Positions 9,826-18,642 of a stretch of 64,000 bases of DNA are shown piece after piece. Positions within the stretch are counted from its first letter, which is position 1. Every line of letters begins with the position of its first letter. The stretch is from Afipia sp. (GTDB lineage: Bacteria; Pseudomonadota; Alphaproteobacteria; Rhizobiales; Xanthobacteraceae). The stretch spans positions 372,001 to 436,000 of the forward strand of contig JANQAK010000006.1 in NCBI GenBank assembly GCA_024707075.1. The letters are read 5' to 3'. A program made the translations under genes and the position numbers. The notes under the pieces are model-generated. The model was given only the letters and a program-made list of their open reading frames with translations, was not told the origin of the DNA and searched no databases.

Positions 9826-11025
9826 ATGTCGAAATCGTTCAAGGCGTTGGGCCTTGCGGTGGGGGCGTTCGCGCTGACCCAGTCGCCGGCCTTCGCGCAG
9901 ACCAAGGTGACCAATCAGGGAATTTCCCCGACGGAAATCGTCGTCGGATCGCATCAGGATCTGTCCGGCCCGATCAAGGGCTGGGGCGTGCCGGTCGCCA
10001 ACGGCATGAAGATGGCGGCCGACGAGATCAATGCGGCCGGCGGCATCAACGGCCGCAAGATCAAGCTGATTGTCGAGGACAGCGGCTACGATCCGAAGCG
10101 CGCGGTGCTGGCCTCGCAGAAGCTGATCGAGAAGGACAAGATCTTCGCCATGGTCGGCCCGATGGGTTCGCCCACCGTGCTGGCGGCGCAGGACATCCTG
10201 TTCGACGCGGGCGTGTTGCAACTCTTTCCGCTGACATCGGCTGAGTTCACGTTCAAGTTCGATCCGGCGAAGCCGCAGGAGCGGTTGAAGTTCAACAACA
10301 TCCTGCCCTATGTTGAAAGCACGCGGGCTGCGGTCAAGCACATGATCGAGTGGAAGAAATTTTCCAAGCCCTGCATCATGCACCAGGATGATGAATACGG
10401 CAAAAATATCCTCGACGGCTTCACGCAGCAGGTTGCCGCCATGAAGCTGACGCCTGCATCGGTCACCAGCTACAAGCGCGGCGCGTCCGATTTCAGCGCG
10501 CAGGTCGCCAAGATGAAATCCGACGGCTGCGATCTCGTGGTGCTTGGCACGGTGATCCGCGAAACCATCGGTGGCATGGCCGAAGCGAAGAAGCTCGGTT
10601 GGGACGTGACGTTCCTCGGGGCATTGCCGACCAACGTGCTGGAAGTGCCCGCGCTCGGCAAGGATGCCGTCGAGGGACTCTACGCGGCGGGCGGGTTTGA
10701 AATCCCTTATGAGGACACTGCCAAGGGCAAGGTGAAGGACTGGCTGGTGAACTACAAGAAGGCATTCGGTACCGACGCCAACACGCAGGCCATCGTCGGC
10801 TATAACGCCATCATGACCTTCGCTCACTATGCAAAGAAGGCGGGCAAGGATCTCACCGGCACAAAGATGCTGGATGCAATGGAGTCCGGCGACGTGTTCC
10901 AGGACATCTTCAACTCGCCGCCGACCAAGTTCTCCAAGACGAACCATCTCGCCAGCACGGTGACGCAGGTCCAGCAGGTCAAGGGCGGTCGCTGGGTGCT
11001 GGTGAAGGACGGCTTGATGTTCTGA
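9826..11025 (+). CDS. ABC transporter periplasmic substrate-binding protein (LivK-like)
   Basis: The 399-residue secreted protein has a signal peptide cleaved near AFA|Q (24|25). It is followed by a type I periplasmic-binding fold with the sequence GINGRKIKLIVEDSGYDP, typical of HAAT receptors. It supplies ligand to the LivHMGF complex encoded upstream. A good ribosome binding site (AGAGGAG at about 9811-9817) precedes the ATG. It is the last gene of the operon and is followed by a strong hairpin terminator. The ligand cannot be read from sequence; an acid handled by the adjacent ligase is the likely choice. Confidence 0.88.
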   Translation: MSKSFKALGLAVGAFALTQSPAFAQTKVTNQGISPTEIVVGSHQDLSGPIKGWGVPVANGMKMAADEINAAGGINGRKIKLIVEDSGYDPKRAVLASQKLIEKDKIFAMVGPMGSPTVLAAQDILFDAGVLQLFPLTSAEFTFKFDPAKPQERLKFNNILPYVESTRAAVKHMIEWKKFSKPCIMHQDDEYGKNILDGFTQQVAAMKLTPASVTSYKRGASDFSAQVAKMKSDGCDLVVLGTVIRETIGGMAEAKKLGWDVTFLGALPTNVLEVPALGKDAVEGLYAAGGFEIPYEDTAKGKVKDWLVNYKKAFGTDANTQAIVGYNAIMTFAHYAKKAGKDLTGTKMLDAMESGDVFQDIFNSPPTKFSKTNHLASTVTQVQQVKGGRWVLVKDGLMF

Positions 11026-11041
11026 TCGAAGTGTGACGGTT

Positions 11042-11080
11042 GCGGGCGCGGGGGCCAGTCTTGATCTGTCCCGCGCCTGC
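11042..11080. terminator. Intrinsic terminator between convergent livK and enoyl-CoA hydratase
   Basis: The arms GCGGGCGCGGG (11042-11052) and CCCGCGCCTGC (11070-11080) form an 11-pair stem with one G-U pair and a 17-base loop. They are followed on the plus strand by GTTCTTTAT. The position between two convergent stop codons fits a shared terminator. Confidence 0.7.
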
Positions 11081-11085
11081 GTTCT

Positions 11086-11865
11086 TTATCGCCCCTTCCA
11101 TTGCGGCGCGCGCTTTTCCGCAAAAGCCTTCGGGCCCTCGATGTAATCCTCGGACGCGGCGAGCGCCTTGACGGCGGGATAGTCGAACTGCTCGGCGAGA
11201 GCCTGTTCCAGCGACACGCCGAGGCCGCGATGCATGGCCTGCTTCGAGGCGCGGATCGACATCGGGCCGTTTTGCAGGATGAGATTGGCCCAGCGCTCCG
11301 CGCCCGCCAGCGCTTCGCCCTTCGGAACCACTTCGTTGACGAAGCCGAGTTCAAGTCCCTCCCGCGCCGGGACGTGGCGGCCGGTCAGGATCATGCCCAT
11401 CGCCCGCTTGAGGCCGATCAGGCGCGGCAGGCGGTGCAACCCGCCGGCGAGTGCGGCGAGGCCGACGCGCGGCTCGGGCAGGGCGAAGGTCGCATTTTCC
11501 GACGCGATGATGAGATCGCAGGCCAGCGCGATCTCGAAACCGCCGCCCATCGCTACGCCGTTGACAGCGGCGATGATCGGCTTGTCGCAATCGAAGCGGT
11601 GGGTCAGTCCGGCAAAGCCGCTGGTGTCCCAGCCGCGCTGCCCGCCCTGGGCCTGCCATTTCAGGTCGTTGCCCGCGGAGAACGCCCTGTCGCCTGCACC
11701 CGTAACGATGGCGATCCATTGCTCCGGATCGTTGCTGAATTCGTTGAACAGGCGATGCAGCTCAAAGTGCATCGGCGAATGCACCGCATTCATCACCTCC
11801 GGGCGATTGAGCGTGACGATGGTAAGCGGACCTTTGCGTTCGACCTTGGCGAATTCGTAAGCCAT
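11086..11865 (-). CDS. Enoyl-CoA hydratase/isomerase family protein
   Basis: This crotonase-fold protein of 259 residues is expected to hydrate a 2-enoyl-CoA or catalyse a related CoA-thioester reaction. The first oxyanion-hole segment is AFSAGNDLKW and the second is GVAMGGGFEIALACDL. A Glu-rich segment, LPEPRVGLAALAGGLHRLPR, covers the active-site helix. The ATG at 11865 is chosen over an upstream in-frame ATG at 11940 because AAGGAA lies 7 bases before it and MAYEF begins the homologous region. It is divergent from the AraC-type regulator gene, which may control it. Confidence 0.88.
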   Translation of the reverse strand: MAYEFAKVERKGPLTIVTLNRPEVMNAVHSPMHFELHRLFNEFSNDPEQWIAIVTGAGDRAFSAGNDLKWQAQGGQRGWDTSGFAGLTHRFDCDKPIIAAVNGVAMGGGFEIALACDLIIASENATFALPEPRVGLAALAGGLHRLPRLIGLKRAMGMILTGRHVPAREGLELGFVNEVVPKGEALAGAERWANLILQNGPMSIRASKQAMHRGLGVSLEQALAEQFDYPAVKALAASEDYIEGPKAFAEKRAPQWKGR

Positions 11866-12063
11866 GCGCGTTTCCTTCGCTGCGTTGCAGCACCTGCATT
11901 TTTTTATGGCTGCACTTAGCCAGCAAACATGACGCTTCACAAATTAATTAAGCGCTTGACTAAGCTGCCGCGTCTTATCTTAATTTCGCCGGCGCGCCGC
12001 CAAGGTGTACCGCTCACAAGAAGCGAACCAATCGCTCGTGAAATAAGTTTCTGGGAGCAAACG
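11866..12063. promoter_or_regulatory. AT-rich divergent intergenic region (hydratase / AraC regulator)
   Basis: This 198-base interval separates two divergent genes and is noticeably richer in A+T than its surroundings. It contains the palindromes TTAATTAA and AAGCGCTT close together near 11943-11956. Promoters for both genes, and probably the AraC-type regulator's site, must lie here. No single operator can be fixed from one copy. Confidence 0.4.
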
Positions 12064-12879
12064 ATGCGTGCGCTGAACTCCGGCCGGCCCGACCGGTTCA
12101 TGCTGATCAGTTCGGAGCGGGTGTTCTATGCAGGCCTGCATGGAAAACCCTCGGTGAGGGCGCTGGGCGCGCTCGCGGTCTGCGTGCCTTTGCACGGCAC
12201 CGCGCGGCTTGAGATCGCAGGTCAGCCGCCGCGCGTCGGCGAAATTCTCGCCGTGCCCGCTTATGTGCCGCACAAGATCACATCGGAATCGCGGGAGGTC
12301 TTGGGGCTTCTGATCGAGCCGGAATCTGTCTGCGACGAGGACCTCGCCGAGATCATCCGCCAGTGCGATGATCCGGTTGCGGCCAGCCGACTCGCCGCGC
12401 GGTTTCGCGAGATCTATGCGACGATGGCATTGAGCGGCACCAACGGTTTCACGTCCGCCGATTTCGACCAGATATTCTTGCAGCGCCGCCTGCGGCCGCG
12501 TGATCTGGATGCGCGCATCTCCGCTATCGTCTCGCGGTTTCAGGCGAAGCCGTCCAGCAGCATTTCCGGGGAGGATTGCGCCAATGATGTTAGGCTGTCG
12601 CTGTCGCGCTTCCTGCATCTGTTCAAGGACGAGACCAGCATGAACTTCAAGACCTTCCGGGCCTGGAAGCGCGGACGGAACATTCTGCATCACGTCAATG
12701 TCGAGCGGAATCTGGCACACTTCGCGCTCGACGCAGGCTATCCGGACTCGACTCACTTCAGCCATTCGCTGCGGCGGATTTACGGATTGCAGCCGAGCGC
12801 GATCTTCTCCGGCTCGCGGCGCTTGCAGATCATCAACGGCCGGGATGTCGCGCCTGAAGTGATCGGAATGCGAGCTTAG
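12064..12879 (+). CDS. AraC-family transcriptional regulator
   Basis: The 271-residue protein has an N-terminal cupin-like sensor portion (AVCVPLHGTARLEIAGQPPR, then GEILAVPAYVPHK) and a C-terminal double helix-turn-helix. The second HTH reads LAHFALDAGYPDSTHFSHSL with the RRIYGLQPSA tail typical of AraC proteins. The ATG at 12064 follows GGGAG at 12052-12056; an open frame reaches back to 11929 but lacks homology. It probably regulates the divergent enoyl-CoA hydratase or nearby catabolic genes. The stop overlaps the end of the convergent GST gene by four bases. Confidence 0.88.
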   Translation: MRALNSGRPDRFMLISSERVFYAGLHGKPSVRALGALAVCVPLHGTARLEIAGQPPRVGEILAVPAYVPHKITSESREVLGLLIEPESVCDEDLAEIIRQCDDPVAASRLAARFREIYATMALSGTNGFTSADFDQIFLQRRLRPRDLDARISAIVSRFQAKPSSSISGEDCANDVRLSLSRFLHLFKDETSMNFKTFRAWKRGRNILHHVNVERNLAHFALDAGYPDSTHFSHSLRRIYGLQPSAIFSGSRRLQIINGRDVAPEVIGMRA

Positions 12880-13540
12880 GTTGCCGCCGGCACCCTTGCG
12901 GCGACGCCTTGCTCTGCGCCGGCACGGTCCTGCGCGGCGATGGCCTTGCGGAAACCTTCGCGATTCTTGAGCCGCTCCCAGTATGCAGCGACGGCCGGCA
13001 AGAACTGCGCGGACAGTCCGTTGGACTGCGCAAACATCAGAGCGTATCCGACCGAGATGTCCGCTGCGGTGAAGCGTCCGGCGCAAACCCAGTCCGATTG
13101 AGAGACTGCTGTTTCGAGCGCCCGCAGCCGTGCCAGAAACCAGCGAGCGTAATCAGCCGCGGCCTGCGGGTTCTTCTTCTCGTCCGGCTCCAGATGCGCA
13201 TAGCGGAAGTAGATGGTCTGCGGGAATGTCAATGTCGCTTCGCCGAAGAACAGCCAGTTTAGATAAGCGCCGTAAGCCGGTTCATCGACGGCGACATTCA
13301 GCGGCGTGGGGCCGTACTTCGTCACGAGATAAAGACAGATCGCCGAGGACTCGGTCATTCGTGTATCGCCGTCGAGCAGCAGCGGAATGGTGCCCAGCGG
13401 ATTGAGTTCAAGATATTCGCGCTTCAGGACGCGCGGCGGGAACGGCAGCATCTTGAGGTCGTAGGGAATGCCGAGTTCTTCCAGCGCCCAGAGCGGTCGA
13501 AAGGAGCGCGCGCGCTGGCGCAATGGAAAAGTGTCAGCAT
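12876..13540 (-). pseudogene. Glutathione S-transferase with N-terminal frameshift
   Basis: From the ATG at 13540 (AGGGA seven bases upstream) the frame reads MLTLFHCASAR, the expected beta-1 start of a GST, then goes out of frame. The other frame continues SFRPLWALEELGIPYDLK, then LNPLGTIPLL and the glutathione-site TESSAICLYL. The switch coincides with a (GC)5 run at 13506-13515, and removing one GC unit restores a continuous 220-residue protein. The gene is either inactivated by dinucleotide slippage or a sequence error. Apart from the shift the GST looks complete, with a C-terminal alpha-helical domain. It lies downstream of the acyl-CoA dehydrogenase genes on the same strand. Confidence 0.75.
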
Positions 13541-13600
13541 CGGTTGATCCCTGTTGCCCGTATCCGTCGGGACTGAATGACGTGATTTCGCCGGCATTGT

Positions 13601-14752
13601 CTACTGCTCCGGCAGCGTGCCCATGTATTTGCACAGCACGCTCAGCATCACCTCGTCTGCGCCGCCGCCGATCGAGGTCAGCCGCCGGTCGCGATAGGCG
13701 CGGCTGACGCGGGTTTCGTTCATAAAGCCCATGCCGCCCCAGTATTGCAGGCAGGCATCGGGAATTTCTCGTCCCAGCCGTCCAGCCTTGAGTTTCCCCA
13801 TCGTCGCCAGCGGGGTCACATCGTTACCGGCGATGTATTCCTCGCAGGCGCGATAGAGCAGGGAGCGCAGCAGTTCGACTTCGGTTTTCAGTTCGGCGAG
13901 GCGGAAGTGGATCACCTGATTGTCCAGCAGTGGCTTGCCGAACGCCTTGCGGGCGCGGGTATATTCGATGGTTTCGTCGATGGTCTTCTCATGGGACTTC
14001 AGGCACGCCGCCACCGCCCACAGCCGCTCCTCCTGGAATTGCAGCATCTGGTAGGTGAAGCCCTTGCCCTCGTCGCCGATCCGGTTGCGCTTGGGGATGC
14101 GCACATCGGTGAAGCGGATTTCCGCCGTGTCCGAGCAATGCATGCCGAGCTTGTCGAGTTTGCGCAGGACTTCGACGCCCTTGGTCTTCATCGGAAGGCA
14201 AATCAGCGATTTGTTGCGATGGACCGGGCCTTCGCCGGTGTTGGCGAGCAGGCACATCCAGTCGGCCTGCGTGCCGTTGGTGATCCACATCTTGCCGCCG
14301 TTGATGATGTAGTCGTCGCCATCGGAACGCGCAGTGGTTTTGATCGAGGCGACGTCCGACCCCGCGCCCGGCTCCGACACGCCGATGCAGGCCACGTAAT
14401 CGCCCGCGATGGAGGGCGCGAGAAACTCGCGCCTCATCTCGTCTGAGCCGAAGCGCGCCAGCGCCGGCGTCGCCATGTCGGTCTGCACGCCGATCGACAT
14501 GCCGACGCCGCCGGCATTGATGGCGCCGAGTTCTTCCGCCATCACCATGCCGTAGCTGTAGTCGAGGCCTGCGCCGCCGTATTCGACCGGCTTGCACAGG
14601 CCAAGCAGGCCGAGATCGCCCATCTTCTTGAACACCTCATGCGCGGGATAGATCCCGTCGCGTTCCCATGCATCGACGTAGGGATTGATCTCGTTCTTGA
14701 TGAACTGCTGCATGGTGCGGCGGATGGCGTCGTGTTCCTGCGTGAACTGCAT
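13601..14752 (-). CDS. Acyl-CoA dehydrogenase
   Basis: This flavoenzyme of 383 residues oxidises an acyl-CoA to the 2-enoyl-CoA and passes electrons to ETF. It has the FAD-contact segments CIGVSEPGAGSDVASIKTTA and MWITNGTQADW, the RKAFGKPLLDNQ helix, and the C-terminal QYWGGMGFMNETRVSRAYRD block. The position that carries the catalytic Glu in short/medium-chain enzymes (YEGT) reads GGGA here. The base may lie on another helix, as in isovaleryl- and long-chain-type enzymes. It is encoded 27 bases downstream of a second acyl-CoA dehydrogenase in the same direction. Confidence 0.9.
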   Translation of the reverse strand: MQFTQEHDAIRRTMQQFIKNEINPYVDAWERDGIYPAHEVFKKMGDLGLLGLCKPVEYGGAGLDYSYGMVMAEELGAINAGGVGMSIGVQTDMATPALARFGSDEMRREFLAPSIAGDYVACIGVSEPGAGSDVASIKTTARSDGDDYIINGGKMWITNGTQADWMCLLANTGEGPVHRNKSLICLPMKTKGVEVLRKLDKLGMHCSDTAEIRFTDVRIPKRNRIGDEGKGFTYQMLQFQEERLWAVAACLKSHEKTIDETIEYTRARKAFGKPLLDNQVIHFRLAELKTEVELLRSLLYRACEEYIAGNDVTPLATMGKLKAGRLGREIPDACLQYWGGMGFMNETRVSRAYRDRRLTSIGGGADEVMLSVLCKYMGTLPEQ

Positions 14753-14779
14753 GGTGCTTCCTGATTCTTCTTGTATCTC

Positions 14780-15946
14780 TCAAAGACCCATCTGGCGGCT
14801 CGCCAGATCCTTCATGATTTCCTCGGTGCCGCCGCCGATGGCGTTGACCTTTACCTCGCGGTAGATGCGCTCGACCTTGGGGCCGCGCATATAGCCCGCG
14901 CCGCCGAATATCTGCACGGCCTCGGATGCGCAGAACGCCAGCGTCTGCGTCGCCTGGTTCTTGCACATGCAGACTTCCGCCACCGGATTGTCGCCGCGCT
15001 CCAGCCGCCAGATCAGCATTTCCAGCATGGCCTGCGTCGCCGCCACGCGCTGCGCCATATCGACGATCTTGTGGCGGATCACCTGATGTTCGGTCAGCCG
15101 CTTGCCGAAGGTGCGCCGCTCGCGCGCATAGGCAATGGCGTCCTCGACACAAACACGCGCCGCCGACGCGCAGCCCGCGGCCATGGAGAGCCGCTCGCTG
15201 TTGAAATTTTTCATAATGAGTTTGAAACCGGCGTTCTCCTGGCCGATCAGGTTTCCGGCGGGCACGCGGCACTCGTCGAAATAGAGCGTCGCGGTGTCGG
15301 ACGCCCACCAGCCCATCTTTTTCAGCGGCGTGCGTGAGAAGCCAGGCGTGTCGCGCTCGATCAGCAAGAGGCTGACGCCGCCAGCGCCTTCGCCGCCGGT
15401 GCGCACCGCGACGGTGTAGTAGTCCGCGCGCATACCGGAGGTGATGAAGGTCTTCTCGCCCTTGACGACATAATGATCGCCGTCGCGCCGCGCGGTGGTG
15501 CGAAGGTTCGCGACATCGGAGCCGCCGCCGGGTTCGGTGATCGCCAGCGCGGAAATTTTCCGGCCCGCCAGAATTTCTGGCAGCACGCGCGCCTTCAATT
15601 CCTCCGAGCCGCCATAGACGATGGGCGGCGCGCCGATGGTGTGGCTTTTCAGGCTGGCGCTGACGCCGCCAGAACCGGCGCGGGCCAGTTCCTGTGCCGC
15701 GATCATGGCAATAAAGCGGTCGCAGGGAACGCCGCCATATTGCTCCGGAAAGCCAAGCTGAAGCAGGCCGATGGAGGCCGCTTTCAGATAAAGTTCGCGG
15801 GGGAATTCGCCGGCCTCGTCCCATTGCGCTGCAAAAGGCTCGATCTCGGTCGCCACGAAGCGCCGCAGCATGTCGCGGAACGCCAGATGTTCCGCCGTCA
15901 GAAAGGGACCGGCCGGTGCGTCCGCAAATTGTTCCGGGGCGTTCAT
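14780..15946 (-). CDS. Acyl-CoA dehydrogenase
   Basis: This is a second acyl-CoA dehydrogenase, 388 residues, first gene of the minus-strand pair. It shows ALAITEPGGGSDVANLRTTA, KTFITSGMRADY, ARERRTFGKRL and IFGGAGYMRGPKVERIYRE, in the normal order for the family. The C-terminal site reads IGGGTEEI, again without the SCAD-type Glu. The two enzymes are only moderately similar, so they probably act on different acyl groups rather than being a recent duplication. The gene is divergent, across 163 bases without recognisable sites, from the DUF849 enzyme and ligase genes. Confidence 0.9.
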   Translation of the reverse strand: MNAPEQFADAPAGPFLTAEHLAFRDMLRRFVATEIEPFAAQWDEAGEFPRELYLKAASIGLLQLGFPEQYGGVPCDRFIAMIAAQELARAGSGGVSASLKSHTIGAPPIVYGGSEELKARVLPEILAGRKISALAITEPGGGSDVANLRTTARRDGDHYVVKGEKTFITSGMRADYYTVAVRTGGEGAGGVSLLLIERDTPGFSRTPLKKMGWWASDTATLYFDECRVPAGNLIGQENAGFKLIMKNFNSERLSMAAGCASAARVCVEDAIAYARERRTFGKRLTEHQVIRHKIVDMAQRVAATQAMLEMLIWRLERGDNPVAEVCMCKNQATQTLAFCASEAVQIFGGAGYMRGPKVERIYREVKVNAIGGGTEEIMKDLASRQMGL

Positions 15947-16109
15947 TGCGATTCTCCTGAATGGATTTATCGCCTGTCCGGGCGTCCGCGACTTGCGTTA
16001 AGCCGTCACGCTGCGGGAAATTCTGGCAAGGCCAGCTAGTTTCCACAAGACGCCGCCGGTTCCGGACCCTTACCATCACGGCCAATTCCTGATCGAACTG
16101 AGGGCCACC

Positions 16110-16973
16110 ATGGATAAAGCCGTCGTCACCTGTGCGCTCAACGGCGTCCTGACCAATCCGAAGCAGCACCATGTGCCGGTGACGCCGGAGGAAATGGCGC
16201 GGGAGGCGAAGGCCGCGTTCGACGCAGGTGCGTCGGTGATGCACATGCATCTGCGCCAGCAGGAGCCGGACAAGGGCCACATGCCGTCGTGGGACGTGAA
16301 CCTGTCGAAGGAAGTCCAGCAGGCGATTCGCGAGGCGTGCCCCGGCGTCATCATCAACCACACCACCGGCGTGGTCGGCCCGAACTATCAGGGCGCGCTG
16401 GATTGCGTGAGCGAAACAAAGCCGGAGATCGCGGCCTGCAACGCCGGTTCGCTGAATTATCTCAAGGTCAAGGCCGACGGCACCTGGGCGTGGCCGCCGC
16501 ATCTGTTCGACAACCCGCCGGACAAGATCCAGAAATATCTCGACGTGATGAAGGTGACGAAGACGCTGCCGGAGTTCGAATGCTTCGATGTCGGTATCGT
16601 GCGCAGCGTGGCGATGTACCGGCAGACCGGGATGTATGCCGGGCCGGTGGAATACAACTTCGTCATGGGCGTCGCCTCCGGCATGCCGGCCGATCCCGAT
16701 TTGCTGCCGATCCTGCTCAAGTTGAAACTGCCGGATGCCAACTGGAGTGTCACCGCCATCGGTCGCGAGGAAATCTGGCCGCTGCATCAGCGCTGCGCCG
16801 AACTCGGCGGACACCTGCGCACCGGGCTTGAGGACACGTTCTATCTCGGCGACGGCACCAAGGTGACCTCGAACGGCCAGCTTATCGAAGGCATCGTCGC
16901 CTGCGCGCGCAAGGCGGGGCGCGAGATTGCGTCGCCCGCCGAGGCGCGGAAAATTCTCAAGCTGATGCAATAA
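16110..16973 (+). CDS. Beta-keto acid cleavage enzyme family protein (DUF849/BKACE)
   Basis: The 287-residue TIM-barrel protein belongs to the DUF849 family. Its founding member, Kce, condenses a beta-keto acid with acetyl-CoA to give a new CoA ester plus acetoacetate. The zinc ligands of the family are visible as HMH (H45, H47) after GASVM, with the C-terminal block GGHLRTGLEDTFY carrying the conserved Glu. The family acts on many beta-keto acids, so the substrate is open. It opens the plus-strand run of ligase, carboxylase beta, carboxylase alpha and enoyl-CoA hydratase. Confidence 0.85.
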   Translation: MDKAVVTCALNGVLTNPKQHHVPVTPEEMAREAKAAFDAGASVMHMHLRQQEPDKGHMPSWDVNLSKEVQQAIREACPGVIINHTTGVVGPNYQGALDCVSETKPEIAACNAGSLNYLKVKADGTWAWPPHLFDNPPDKIQKYLDVMKVTKTLPEFECFDVGIVRSVAMYRQTGMYAGPVEYNFVMGVASGMPADPDLLPILLKLKLPDANWSVTAIGREEIWPLHQRCAELGGHLRTGLEDTFYLGDGTKVTSNGQLIEGIVACARKAGREIASPAEARKILKLMQ

Positions 16974-17022
16974 CGACAGTCAAAACGGACATCAGAGCCG
17001 TGGCTGGAACAGGGAGGACATC

Positions 17023-18627
17023 ATGAGTGATTTAACCGCAACGGGCGGCGTGCCCGGACCCGGACGTATCGGGCGCGTGGCTGTCGGCGACATCCTGCGC
17101 CGCGCGGCGAAGCGATTTCCTGACCGTATCGCGCTGACCGACGGCGCGCGGCAGGTTACCTTCACCGAGATCGAGCACGACGCCAATCGCTTCGCCAACT
17201 ATCTTCTGGCGCGTGGCCTCAAGCCCGGCGACAAGATTTCGACGATCTGCAACAACTCCGTCGAATTCGTCAAAGCACTGTTCGGCATCCACCGCGCTGG
17301 CCTCGTCTGGGTTCCGATCAACACCATGCTCGGACCGGGGGACATGGACTACATCCTCGATCATGCCGGGGTGCGCTTTGCGCTGATCGACGACAATTTG
17401 CACGCCCAGCCGGAGCGGCGCGCGGCGCTGGAAAAGCGCGGCGTCGGCCTGATCGCCGTCAATCTTGCAGGCAAGGCAAAAGAGCAGGGCCTGGATAGTT
17501 TCAACGACCTGATCGCGGGGCATTCCGATATCGAACCCGAGGTCGAATTCGACGACCGCGATCTGGCCATGATTATCTATACCTCCGGCACCACATCCCG
17601 CCCGAAAGGCGCGATGCACGGCCATCTCGCGGTGGTGATGGCGGCGATGAGCAACGCCATCGAGATGCATCTCGATCGCAACGACGGCATCAGCGGCCAG
17701 TTTCCGCTGTTCCATTGCGCCGCCCACGTGCTGCTGCTGACGTATCTCTCGGTCGGCGGCAAGCTCGCGCTGATGCGCGGATTCGATCCGTTGGCCTGTA
17801 TGGAGGCGATCCAGCGCGACAAGCTGACGGTGTTCATCGGCTTGCCAGCGATGTATCAGGCGATCCTCGACCATCCGCGCCGCAAGGAGTTCGATCTTTC
17901 GTCCTTGCGCACCTGCGTCTACACCATGGCGCCGATGCCGCGACCGTTGCTGGAGCGGTGCATTGCCGAACTGTGTCCGACCTTCGTGCAGCCAAGCGGG
18001 CAAACGGAAATGTATCCGGCGACGACCATGTCGCAGCCCGACCGGCAGTTGGCGCGCTTCGGCAACTACTGGGGCGAATCGATGATCGTCAACGAGACCG
18101 CGATCATGGATGACGCGGGCAACCTGCTGCCGCCGGGACAGATCGGCGAACTGGTTCATCGCGGGCCAAACGTCATGCTGGGCTATTATAAGGACCCGGA
18201 AGCGACCGCTGCCGCGCGCAAATTCGGCTGGCATCACACCGGCGATCTCGCGCTGATCGACGAGCACGGCGAAGTGCTGTTCGTCGACCGCAAGAAGGAC
18301 ATGATCAAGTCCGGCGGCGAGAACGTCGCCTCGGTCAAGATCGAGGAAGCGCTGCTAGCGCATCCGGCCGTATTACAGGCGGCAGTGGTCGGCCTGCCGC
18401 ATCCGGAATGGGGCGAAGCGGTGTCCGCCTTCGTCAAGCTGAAGCCGGGCGTGCAGACTGGCGAGGCAGACATCATCGCCCATTGCCGCAAGTCCCTCGG
18501 CGGATTCCAGGTGCCGAAGCTGGTGCAAATTCTCGACGAGATGCCGATGACGGCGACCGGCAAGCTGCGCAAGGTCGAATTGCGCCAAAAGTTCGTCGAT
18601 CATTTCAACGCGACATCGGCGGCGTGA
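17023..18627 (+). CDS. Acyl-CoA synthetase (AMP-forming), class I adenylate-forming
   Basis: The 534-residue ANL ligase has its P-loop YTSGTTSRPKGAMHG at 186-200. Other conserved blocks are QPSGQTEMYPATTM, WHHTGDLALIDEHG, VDRKKDMIKSGGENV and the C-terminal catalytic-lysine segment PMTATGKLRKVELR. A medium-chain, aromatic or branched acid substrate would be typical. It follows the BKACE gene by 49 bases and precedes the carboxyltransferase gene by 15 bases, so the three are probably co-transcribed. It likely activates the acid whose CoA ester feeds the downstream carboxylase and hydratase. Confidence 0.88.
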   Translation: MSDLTATGGVPGPGRIGRVAVGDILRRAAKRFPDRIALTDGARQVTFTEIEHDANRFANYLLARGLKPGDKISTICNNSVEFVKALFGIHRAGLVWVPINTMLGPGDMDYILDHAGVRFALIDDNLHAQPERRAALEKRGVGLIAVNLAGKAKEQGLDSFNDLIAGHSDIEPEVEFDDRDLAMIIYTSGTTSRPKGAMHGHLAVVMAAMSNAIEMHLDRNDGISGQFPLFHCAAHVLLLTYLSVGGKLALMRGFDPLACMEAIQRDKLTVFIGLPAMYQAILDHPRRKEFDLSSLRTCVYTMAPMPRPLLERCIAELCPTFVQPSGQTEMYPATTMSQPDRQLARFGNYWGESMIVNETAIMDDAGNLLPPGQIGELVHRGPNVMLGYYKDPEATAAARKFGWHHTGDLALIDEHGEVLFVDRKKDMIKSGGENVASVKIEEALLAHPAVLQAAVVGLPHPEWGEAVSAFVKLKPGVQTGEADIIAHCRKSLGGFQVPKLVQILDEMPMTATGKLRKVELRQKFVDHFNATSAA

Positions 18628-18642
18628 GAGTAAATCAGATCC

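Noticed and set aside
12909-13262. Plus-strand frame opposite the GST gene
   Set aside because: It is antisense to well-conserved GST sequence and lacks a ribosome binding site.
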